From Cheiracanthium punctorium (lineage: Eukaryota > Arthropoda > Arachnida > Araneae > Cheiracanthiidae): a stretch of 64,000 nt of DNA. The stretch spans positions 62,001-126,000 of the forward strand of contig JAWZYV010000091.1 of NCBI GenBank assembly GCA_038373885.1, in the 5' to 3' direction. Shown here in pieces: positions 11,530-22,800 of this stretch. A model generated the notes under the pieces. That model was given only the letters and a program-made list of their open reading frames with translations, was not told where the DNA came from and ran no database searches. The stretch's first letter is position 1. Each line of letters begins with the position of its first letter. The position numbers and the translations under genes are program-made.

Positions 11530-11950
11530 AGAAATATAGTTTTAAAAAAACTAAAAAACACGCTCTAGTGATAAATTGAACTAACTAGAAAGTGAAAAAT
11601 AATTCTAAATATAGAAATAAGTTAATGAACGAAAAATAGTATTATTATGAAAAAAGTGTGGGGCGCTTTGTGCTATATTTTTTGTATCATTTTTGTACTA
11701 ATCGTACCGTTCTCAAGAACTGATATATGGAGCACCCCACGCTTTTTTCACAATAATACTATTTTTCGTTCATTAATTTATTTCTATATTAAGAATTATT
11801 CCTCACTTTTTAGTTATTTCAATTTATCACTAAAGCGTGCTTTTTAGTTTTTTAAAACTATATTTATTTTTCACTTTTTAGTTCGATTTGCTATAAAAGC
11901 GTGTTTTTAGTTTTTTTAAACTGTATTTATTTAAAATTTATACATATTTT
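11530..11950. repeat. Large palindrome with duplicated right tail
   Basis: The left arm at about 11530-11670 (ending AAAAAAGTGTGGGGCGC) and right arm at about 11730-11867 (starting GCACCCCACGCTTTTTTC) are inverted copies over roughly 135 bp, around a spacer of about 60 bp. The outermost part of the right arm (AAAGCGTG...TTTTTAGTTTTTTAAA) is repeated once more at 11895-11935. No transposase is present; this is a foldback-type repeat or hairpin-forming MITE. Confidence 0.75.
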
Positions 11951-12033
11951 AATTTTCGATATCTCTCATAAGACACTAAGGAACACTAAGTTGGAAAGTA
12001 CAAACTGTGAGATAATTTATTTTCACTGTGCAC

Positions 12034-12191
12034 CAGTGGCGTAGCCAGGATTTTATTTCGAGGTGGGCTGGGTATCAAATTTAAAGGTAAAGTTCAATTG
12101 TAAACTAAATATCAAATTGTAAGCTAAGTAAAGGGTCCCATTTCGGGGGGGGGGCAGCAGACCCCTAGGGCCCCCTCTGGCTACGCCCCTG
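12034..12191. mobile_element. hAT-type MITE (CAGTGGCGTAGCC ends)
   Basis: Inverted ends CAGTGGCGTAGCCAGG / CTGGCTACGCCCCTG. The flanking 8-mers CTGTGCAC (12026-12033) and CTCTGCAC (12192-12199) match at seven positions, a hAT-like target duplication. Confidence 0.85.
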
Positions 12192-12406
12192 CTCTGCACC
12201 AAAGTATTAATTAACCTGCAGTTAAATGCTATCTTCCTCACTAAAAAGGAAAAATGTCTCTAATCAACAAACAAGTTTCATAACGACTACAACAAACACA
12301 AACATCCATGTACAACATATACAATATTAACAACAATATACAATATTAAGGTAAAATTTTTAGATTTCTCATCTGGATTTCAAAAACTAATGACCCAAAC
12401 ATACCA

Positions 12407-12601
12407 TTGAATACAGTTACCAATAGAGAGAGAGGTTGTGCTGAGCCGAGTGCCGAAATGGCATGCGTGCGTAGACCGCGCGCTTGCTCCATCTCTCTCG
12501 CTCTCATGCAAAGAATCTCTAAGAAAATTACTAATCCTGGCGATCCTAATCAGGATAATGGGATAAACTTATCAAATTATTGTATTGTCATCGGTCCTTG
12601 A
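12407..12601. other. GC- and CpG-rich island of unknown nature
   Basis: Within AT-rich DNA, about 12430-12510 is rich in CpG (GCGCGC, GTGCGTAG). GAGAGAGAG on the left and CTCTCTC on the right could pair. An ORF here shows no recognisable similarity. It could be a repeat remnant or regulatory DNA. Confidence 0.2.
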
Positions 12602-12699
12602 TAAGTCTGCAAAGTTTAAATTAAATCTGACCGTTTAAAGTAGGTCAAAATCGAGTTCAAAGGAGTCGGTTACAAATAAACATACAGGTGAAACTAGTA

Positions 12700-13334
12700 A
12701 AAGCGTGCTAAAAAAAGGGATAAAGGATAGTTAAATAATGTGTTAAGAGAATGTCGAATAATGATGTGAAGCTGTAACGCAAAATGTGTTAAATCTATGC
12801 CAAACTATTTTCTAAAACAAGGCCAAATATAATGGGCCATAAGAATATGCTGTAAGAGGCGAAACGATGCTGTGCTAAAACAAAACAACATAAGTTTGGA
12901 AAAAAATGGATTAAATCATACAGTTTAATAATGTCCCCAATGGGATAATATTATGCTAAACAATCCATTGTGATATTATAATAAAACAATGTTAAACAAT
13001 AAACTAAAACTGTGACAAGTAATATACTCTAACAATATGAAACGTCTAAATCAATGTGTTTAAACAATATCCGACAATACACTATTACAATATCAAATAT
13101 ATTGTAACTAGGAAATAAAACAATATAAATTTATGTGTTTAAACAAGGCCAAACACATCCGAACAATAGGCTAAAACAAGGTCAAATTATGTGCTATAAA
13201 GACGCGAAATAATATGTAACTAAAATCTGCGAAACAATGTTCGAAAATAATATGTTTTTAACAATATATTAGAACAATGCTCGATAACGACTTGAAAAAA
13301 AGTGTAATAAATAATGGAACACAATTATCTAAAA
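12700..13334. repeat. Degenerate AACAATG-type array, third block
   Basis: Same word family as at 10900-11480 (AAACAATG, GCTAAAACAA, CCAAACA). It resumes for about 40 bases after the hAT MITE at 13335-13597, so that MITE landed inside the array. Confidence 0.65.
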
Positions 13335-13597
13335 CAGTATTTCTAAACTTTTTATATCCGTGGACCAACATTAGTAGGAAAAATATTTCGCGGACTGACA
13401 TCAGTCATAAATTAAAAGACAATGTATGAATATGTCTTTTATCTATTAAATCGAATCCTATACAAATGTAATTTTCGGTTAGTGCGACATTTGCTGCTGC
13501 TAATTTTTAAAAATAAATTTCATATATGTGGATGGCAGCACAATCCCGCGGTTTGGTACGGGTCACGGGTCTGCAGATTAGTGGCTGGGAAATACTG
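13335..13597. mobile_element. hAT-type MITE (CAGTATTTCTAAAC ends)
   Basis: Ends CAGTATTTCTAAAC and GGCTGGGAAATACTG. The flanking 8-mers ATCTAAAA (13327-13334) and GTCTAAAA (13598-13605) differ at one base. Internal GTGGACC/CCGCGG words are common in this hAT MITE class. Confidence 0.85.
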
Positions 13598-13639
13598 GTC
13601 TAAAACAATAGCAAACAATGTACTGAAACAATGTCCAAG

Positions 13640-14098
13640 TTACAATGCTATGCATCTATTTGCCTTAATTCTAAAAGTTTAGTTCTGACCACCCTTACTC
13701 GATTTTCCCTTTTCTTTCCCCTCTTATTGAAATCTGAGTACTGAACACTGAATTACTGAGTACTGAACACTATACTGTTACTGAATTTTCCTGTATGCCT
13801 ACACAAACATGCATGGCTTTACCGACAATTCTACTTTAAGTAAATATCTACAGGTAAATCAATAAAAGATTAAAGTCCAAAACGTTTTCTCATTTTTGTC
13901 CATTGATAAGACTGTCTCCTAGCGATCTTGCGACAATACCCTAATGTAACTGATAGCAAAGATAATGGATTTCACTCTCAAATTGGTGAACATCGATTGC
14001 ATTAAAAAAGCATAGATTATTATTTATGTCTTTCAAGTGCAGTTTCTTAAGTTAACAAAGTAATAATTTCATAACTGGTCTTAAAGATTCACCAAATC
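13640..14098. other. Region upstream of gene A
   Basis: AT-rich. A short duplicated word, GAGTACTGAACACT, occurs at 13735 and 13758. No clear TATA box or initiator can be chosen, so the transcription start of gene A is not located. Confidence 0.3.
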
Positions 14099-14141
14099 AT
14101 GGGGCAAATAATGAAATTATCTTGTTTGCTTTTGTACGCAG
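14099..14141 (+). CDS. Gene A exon 1: signal-peptide microexon
   Basis: Two in-frame ATGs (14099 and 14111) open a short hydrophobic reading frame, MGQIMKLSCLLLYA, ending in phase 1 at a GGTAAAA donor. Joined to the exon at 21221 it reads MKLSCLLLYAASA then VFFSPATC, a textbook signal peptide with an A-x-A cleavage motif made across the splice junction. MKLSCLLLY is the more typical start; the upstream ATG only adds MGQI. The 7-kb intron and lack of transcript data leave this as a strong but unproven prediction. Confidence 0.65.
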
Positions 14142-17100
14142 GTAAAACTGTCCACTTTGAAATATTTTATAAAAAATCTTTCAGTCAATAAAATATATTT
14201 TTTGTAATTCGATAAGGAATAATTTTCCAATGCTTTAATGCAATAATACAGCTCCATGCGAGTAAAATAAAAGATTTGCTTGTAAAATTTAAGCTTGGAT
14301 AAATGTATTTAAATAAGTTGAAAGTGTTATAAAATCTACTGAATGTGATAAAATTATTGTGCGGTGTTTCTTTTATAAAAGTGCACTCTATTCTAATGGC
14401 TGCAATTGGTTTTTTTAAATTCTATAAACTGCATTTTGAGTTTCAATGTTTATTTTGAAACAATTAAATAACTAGTGTATTTCGAAACAATTTTTAAGAA
14501 TGTAAAATTTATTAAACTACTTAATAACGGGGATCAGAACTTTATGAATCATTCTTTATTATAATTATCTTTTATTCTAAAAAGCTGGAAATGATCAGTA
14601 AGTTAAACAACATATTTTGCCTACAACAGAAATGCCTGTATGCATTTTTGTTACACGTTTATTTACAATTGTTCTTAAAAAAGATTGAGATTTTTAAAGA
14701 TGGTTTTAGATTTTGCCTATTGAATTTTCAACCAGTTAACACAAAACTTGCAGAAAATATGACAATATAGTTGAAAAATAATACACAAAAATGTACACAG
14801 CCATTACCAACAACGTTTCAGCTTTTTTTTTTTTTCCTTGTTCAATTTTGTTGTTTTCTTCCAAAATGAATTTGTAACTGAATCTTTCTTTAAATGTGAT
14901 TTCTAGCACTGGCTGATTGCCGGAATTGCACAGCAATTATTCCTTAAATTTTTCAAAGAATATAAAAAGATAAATGTCATTCAAATTTTGGTTTTATAGT
15001 GTGTTTTTGGTATGTGTTACTTTAATAATCAGAAGAGAACCTTTTAAATTTGCACAAACAAAATAATGTACACATTTTTATCAACATTGGTGTTTTCAGT
15101 AACTATGTACTAATAAAGCTAGTATTAAGTTTTCTGTTCATTAAATAAATGGTGATTTTTTACATATTGGGGTGTGGGGATGTTAAAAAAGAATAATATT
15201 CCATCACCCAAAGATTAAAGAAAAATATCTAAATCATGAAATTCTCAATTTTATAACATTTATACCGCATGCTTTCCACATAAATTTCGGCATTTGGAAT
15301 TTTAGTATTCATAAACACTTTCATAAAAAAATTTTAAAGCTTAAAAAATTATAAAGCACTGAAACATCACATTGTTTATAAAATCTCAGAAGAAATTAAA
15401 GAGAATTTATGTAAAAAGATTTTCTTAAAAAATTTCCAAAATTTCATATTTTTCATATTTTATGTAGTAGTAAATGTTTTAACTGTGGATAGTCTTTTAC
15501 ACACACAATCAGCAGCTTCTCCAATAAGGTTCCAGTTATAATCTCCAAGCATGTTGTGCGTGCATCTACTTATATATCGAGCTTTCATTCCAGAAATATC
15601 CTGGTTCGAAGCGCTCCCTGTACACATTGCTTTGAAGGGAATCGCCATATTTTGAAGGGAAAAAAATGAGATGCCATAAAAATAATATTTAATGACATAG
15701 AACATACTAAATTTTTGTAAATTTTCAAGGTGCCTTTAATCAATGTTTCTTAATCAGGACTTGAGTTATTTCTCAAGAAATGTGTTGCAAGATTTTTAAA
15801 ATCAACCCAAGTTGCCTTTTCTAAATCATTTATTGTTCCTCAATATTTTGGTTCTACACAACCTATTAAAGCTATTAGGTTGAATAGGTTGTGTAGGTTT
15901 GCGATACAACGAAAGTGGTGCACCTTAGTACAGGCACCTTAAGGTACAGTGCACCTTAGTACAGGCCTGTACTAAGGTGCCTGTTTTGCGATACAACGAA
16001 ATTTCTCCCCTTAATTTTTAACTGCATAACTTAGCCATGAAAACTGTTCTTGTAATTTTTGAAATCCATACGTTTCATTATCTTGCTTTGCATTAACAAA
16101 ATTCTTCACCAGTCTCAACTTTATGTGCAAAGGTGGGAAAATAATTATTATTAATTATAATAAAAGTTTTGGATATTATTTTCACCTTCAATATACATTT
16201 TTTCCCAAATTTCTTATTTTATTCACCTATTTGACATCCGCAGAACAATTGATAGGCAGTCTTCAATTGTGGAGTAAAAGAAGTTAACTCACCGCACACA
16301 TTGAGAGAATCAGGTTCATTAACACAATCTTTGGACATTTTTCACAAGTTCTAAAGGAAAATGTAGAAACATTAATCGATTTTTATGTAAAAAGACTTGA
16401 ACAGAAAAGAAATAACAATATTCAATTGTTGAAAGACAAGCTTCAACGACAGTGGTTTTGAGTGAAAACAAAACATTTAGCATAGCCCATTGTTGAAGGT
16501 CGCATGTCGAAAATTTATTGAAGTAAATTCTGTTTTTGGGTCATTCTCAAATAATGTGTAGTTTTGATTAAAAAAAAAATTTTTTTGTTATTTAATTCCC
16601 CGTATTTTTTATGTTAATGTGATAATCTATGCCTGATATCATGAAGAAAATTACCAGCAGAGATCGTTTGACTTAATTCTAGCTTTAATAGGTGGGACAG
16701 CCGAGGGAGGGGTCTAGATTTCCCGAAATTAGAATGACAGAATCACACACCCACACAAAAGAAGGTTCTTCAAAGTCTTTTTTTACCTTTTTCCCCTTTG
16801 AATTTACCAACCGAGAGAAAATTCTGGCTAAATTACAGGTTTTAATTAAATATTTAATTTTTCACTGAAGCATGGTGATGACAAACATGGTAATGACATT
16901 TGTGAGCATAATAATAACTTGATTATACAAGCCTAAATTAATCCATATAATAAAAAACTCACCATATCAACCAAGGAATAGTAATATGCGTTTTTTTTAA
17001 GTCTAAAACTATCCCTTACTTTAAAATTCTGCCTTTAAAAGTCATTTTATGTTTTGAGAGCACCTTGGTAATGACATTTTTCAAAGTTAAGCCTATTTAG

Positions 17101-19790
17101 GCTAAATTATAACAATTAAAAGCCAATGCAATATTTACTTTAAATGTAGCCCCAAAGGTCTTTATAAATCTTACAACCAATTTAAATTGATTAAATACGT
17201 ATTTCAATAATAATGAACTTGGTAATGACACATAATAAATATACTCACGATAATTTGGGGAAAACAACAATATAAAATAATGTTTGTTTAAACTAAAATA
17301 GACATAGTCTACTTGTAAGGACATGTGGTCCTGTTCTTTCAGCAGTTCAATAACTATGGCAATGCCTTTTAGTGTCAATGATAGAAAAAAAAATATTACA
17401 CACATTGGTAAAGACATTTGCCTCTACAAGCAAATTTTAAATAAAAAAAAAGTTTAATGGATTTTTCTCCCTTTATATCTAAGGCTCCACATTTATCGAA
17501 AATAGATAAATGAAATTTCCTATGATAATTGTTGTCTTAGTTTTAAAGTTTTCCAATTCTTTAAAACAATAGTTCAAATAATGGAGATTGAAGTTTCGGA
17601 CAAACCTTGGTAATGACATTTACAACTTTAATTTTTTTAAATATTGAAATTTTACTATTCTTTATATTTAAACTGGTGCCCAGTGTAGTACTGCTTGTAA
17701 GGAATTGTTGAAAAAATTTTCAAACATCTATGACTGACATGCTTAATTGACGTTTTACAGCCTAAGACATCAAATTTAACATTATGTGAGAATGATCCTT
17801 CTAGTTTTTTGTTACACGTGTATTTGCTGTCATAAGTATAAAAAAAGGTATATATGGATCAATTGCAAGGAGAAGACAATGTAATATAGTTATAAACTTA
17901 TGAACCAGTGATGGTAAACTTTGGCTGATCCTGCTCCAATTTGTTTCTTAGAAAAGTTCAGATGCGCCATACACACTGTAAGAAATACCTGTAATTTTAC
18001 GACACATATTGCTGTAAAATAGTACAGCACCGTATGTTGCAAATCCACTCAAAAATGACATAATGACATTGATAAGCCAATCACGAAGAACCTATGACAA
18101 TGATTGTATGTCAGCTGCCACAGTCGACAGCACAACGTGTTGGTGTTACGTTTACCTAGAACCCCTTTATACTCTAGAGTAGCCTTACGTTTACCCACAC
18201 GTTGTGCTGTAATCATTTTTTTTTTCTTCAGTGCAACTCAAACACCTTTTTACTTCCTTGTTTTCACGGAAAGAGTTGTAAAAAATGAAAACGGATAAGC
18301 TTTAGTATAGGGTAGGAAAAATAAAAATGTGTGAACATGAGATTGAGATTGTTGTTCTAAGGAAGAGAATTGTAAAATCAATTTTCCGGATATTTTGTAG
18401 GGGATCAGAGATTGTTCTATTTTTGGTGACAGTGTATTTTGGAATGTGCAAATGCTTCCATTTGACGCAGCATCATAAATTATAAGAAATACAATATTTC
18501 CAGGTACAAAATTATTTTAAAAGCCTTCAATCTGTCTCGAAGCTATCAGTAGCCACAAGGATGAGATGCACCTCATAAAATCATCCAGTGCGCCACATTT
18601 GACGCATGCATCACGATTTGGCCAGCCCTGTGCTGCACGATAGCCTATATAACCGAAAACTTATAAACGGAATTCTTTAAAATTTCAGGGTTATAGAAAA
18701 TTTCTTCAAGAACATTCTTTTTCAACACCCTGAAATTTATAAGAAAAACCCAAAGTATATTGAGAAACAGAAAATTTATTAAAATTTGTTTTTTAATGTG
18801 GTTTACTTATATTTAGCAAGTACTTCTGTTGGATAATGTAAATACAAAAATTGTCATTTAAATGTAATAAAATTACTAACAAACAAGTTTTTAATTACAT
18901 TATCCTAAGAAGTAGGTGGAAATCCTATTGCTAATTTTGTAAACTTATATTCATAATAAAGGAGGAGGTTCACATCTCCAAGCTTTGCTAATGCATATAA
19001 AATTGAAGCGATAAAGCCGTTACTGAGAAGGGTAATTAAAGCTTTATCGCATGGCTTTGATTGTGCATATCTAATGAGATTCAGAATATATCCAATATAT
19101 ATAAATTAAATAAAATATTAATAAACATACTTTATAAATAACGTACTTCATACTGAAGAAAATATTAGTTAATTGTCACAATAAAAGTTTCAACCATACT
19201 CTTGAGCGGACAGATAGACCACACATATCACAGACAATATTGAACAGTCAATTATATTAATTTAAAATTTAAATTTACAAGAGCATATACAATTAAATAC
19301 TTACTGTATATGTTACGTTTATATGTTTTTAAAAAATGTTTGATAAATAAATATATTTTTTTAACATGGTAATTTTATCATTAATAATACAAACTATATT
19401 TAAATAAAAAAGGTTTGTATTACCATACAGTAGAGTCTCGACTGTTCGAGTTTCCCATAAATCTGAGTTAGTGAAAAAATCGGTTTAGCTCCCAAATAAT
19501 GACCAACAGATACAAAACATGTGGAAGAACTATTTCGTACCACAAAATTCAAATACCTGACGCACACGGAAGCCACACCAGAAATCCCCCTTTCAAAGAA
19601 AATGGGCGTATTCTCCCTATAGATGGCCTCACATACATTTCTGTGCAGTGTTGATATGTTGCTTTTTTTTCACGATAATTCCTTAAAAGCAGCCCCCCAA
19701 CTGTGCGCAATTTTGATTAGTGGGATTTTAAGGATCCATTAACCGCACTAATCAAATTATTCCTGTATTGTTTTAATTAATAATTTTCTT

Positions 19791-19825
<35 letters not shown>

Positions 19826-22800
19826 CGTCAGATATTTCCAGTAAAGTTCCAGAGTTAAGGCAAATAATGTGGTTTAACTCCGCTCCGAATAATGTCGTGT
19901 AACTCCGCCTCTCTCTTATCTCTGATCGAACCACACACATTTACGAACATGACCTGCATCCGGGATTACAAAGGCGTGGGGACACGTGTACATTCTAAAG
20001 AACTCAGAATCGACGGCCTGATGTCTGACAAATAACAAAATAAATAAAACATAGCTCCAGAGAGCGCGTGGCAAGTATGACAGGAAAGCAAAACTTACAG
20101 TGAAAGTACCGCTTGAACAATACCAAAACTAGTAAAACCCAAATTACCTTTTTATACATTACATATATATATATATTCATTTTAGAACTGGTGTTGAACC
20201 AAGATAAAATTCATTACTGTTTATAATAATCTTTAAAACAATACATTAGAATCAACCATGGATAATTTACTGAGAAACTGAATACAAAATGCATCAACTT
20301 ATAATAGACTTACAGCAAGGACGTCGCCAGGAAAAAGTTTTAAGGACCCAAATTGTGGAAAAAGTAGAATTTCTCACAAGAGTTTGATTGACATCGAATA
20401 AACAAAAATCCTAATTTCAGGAGGAGGAGGGGGGGGGGGCGGAAAAAACCTCTCTCAATAGTTGTAAGGGCAGAAAGAACGTAATGCTAAAGCTAGGTGT
20501 CTGTCGAATTTAAAAGTATTTTGAAACAGGGATTAGGCCTAGAGACCTGAAATGTTTTCATTAAAAGCAAGTTTGCACTTCATAAAGTATCGGCTCAAGT
20601 CAAGCTTAACCCTTTATATACTGAATTAAGATTGCCAAGAATATCATCTTGAATCTATTTATTTTCTCTTGTTACAGTGAGGCAATGAATGATAAATACT
20701 GATTAATGTAATAAAAAAGAAAATGACGAAAAAATTAATAAGCATAAGCTATGCGCTTGACGACTGGTTCTATAAACAGTTAACAAGTCTTTTTCAAGGA
20801 GTATAGGACCAACCAATCTGAAGGAGTCAAGTAATACTTTGACTGACACACTTTTAGAAAATCTAATCCTTTAATCATAAAAGAGACGTCTGAAAATTCA
20901 CTACTGCTCTTTTTGGGGGCGGGGTCTCGACAGTAACAAGTGATCGGAAAGCTGTCTATTTAAAACAATGTACTCTAATAGAACATGCAACCGTGATGTA
21001 AGCGGATTAAATGAAGTATTTGGCAGTGATTTTTCAAAGGAATGGTTACAATGAATAGATTTTTCTTTATCTTTATTATTTTTTTTTTTTTTTACAATTT
21101 TAATTTAACGGTGCTTTCAAGTACTGTGGGTTAACCGTATTCCAACTGATAAAACAAGCGGAGTCTTTTCAAAATATTGTTTTTTGTTACTTTATTATTT
21201 TTTTTCCCTATGTGCTACAGCTTCTGCAGTTTTCTTCTCCCCTGCTACATGTGAGAACGGAGCCAAAAAAGCTAAAAAGTCGAGGCTTATGATGGAATAC
21301 GACTGGCCAGAGCCAGCTAAAAACCTGAAACGTCTGCCGCATCCCGAGTCCTGTCAGAATTTTTATATTGTTAAAGCCGATGGCAGTTATTTCATGAAGA
21401 ATTGTCCAGGGAATGAAATTTTTGATTACCGAAGTCTGCGATGCAAGGAGAAACCTCTGGCGAAGTGTTGGAAGGATATCATTGAAAAAGGTACTATAAG
21501 TTTGCGGTAAATTTAAAAACATTGCTTAACCCTTTAACGCGCAGTGTTCCCGCTCTGGGAACACCAAACTCTGACGTTTTGACTGTGGCCAGTCACGAAG
21601 AATAGATTCGATTTCTATTAAAATAGTTGTGGGTGACATAGCTCCACGAGAATCCGTTACTTTTTAGCACGTCATTACCCGTAAAAAAATTAATTTTGTC
21701 ACCCGTAATTTTGTCACGATTATTTTTAAACAGCATTGACATCTGCTGAAAAATGGAAGAATGCGAGAACAGCTGGATAGATTGCCGAATGCTGAAAAAA
21801 GGGCAGCCGTTGCCATCGCTCGACTTAACTACCAGCAAGATGGCGGACGATCGAAACGTTCATCGCGTTCCACAGATATAGAGACCCTTTTTTTGACGCA
21901 GCTGGCTGTGCGGTACAGCCAGCTGCCCTTTTTTTTAGCATTAGGAAAGGGTTGCGCCTCAAAGGGATAAAGCTACAAAATATGTACTGGCATGATCACT
22001 TTCAGACTTGTTTAAAAAATAAGACTAATCAGAGCCGTAGCTTGTGCAGTTTGTGTCACCCCCTTCTATTTGCCAAAATGCAACAGGGAAGGTTTTATAT
22101 GCAGAATACTTTGGATGCTGTGCTGCGACATGAGACAGATGCCCCTCCTTGCCCGCCCCCTGAGACCCACGCCACTGAGACCAGTTTAATTATTGCATAG
22201 TGATAATACCACAAAATTTACTTATGGTTTAGAGGTTTCATTCACTTTTAGAAGCTGAAGGGTACTGAGGAACTCGATTTGAAATTGCTAATTTCGGTTT
22301 GACACATTGGCGTATTTAAGCGGGTGTCAAGGGGGCCCCTGGTCCAGTTCGAATATGTAAAACAATTATTAAAAACCAGCTATTTTAAAATATTTATACT
22401 AACTCCAATAATAATATGATTTAAAACACCTGATCGGCTCCCGTCGAAATGAAAACTTGTGTACGCTACTGTTTTAGCATGCCTACTTTTTGTGTGTGTG
22501 TGTGTGTATAATACGAATTTAACGGAGATAAGAAAGAGCTAAATCTCCACAAAAACATTCATAATTGAGGTCAATATTCTTCGCTTGTATATTCTGATGT
22601 CCCGAAATATTTAAAATCAACAATCAATCTTTAAAAAAAAAAAAACAGTTTTTTAACAATTAATTTTTCAACTGAATATAACGATTGAAGTTTTTGATGA
22701 TAATTTCAATTGATATTTTTAACACCTTTTCTGGGGATTCGATAGAATAAGAATATACTACAATGGCAGAATCTGCAGAGAAATATGAACAGTGAGCTTG

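Noticed and set aside
17097..17417. 106-codon minus-strand ORF
   Set aside because: Low-complexity AT-rich reading within the GGTAATGACATTT repeat element; no similarity.
21050..21102. ATG followed by a hydrophobic stretch (MNRFFFIFIIFFFF) just before exon 2
   Set aside because: It runs into a stop in a poly(T) tract, has no GT donor and is not in frame with exon 2. Looks like a poly(T) artefact.
21208..21522. 104-codon minus-strand ORF
   Set aside because: Antisense shadow of gene A exon 2.
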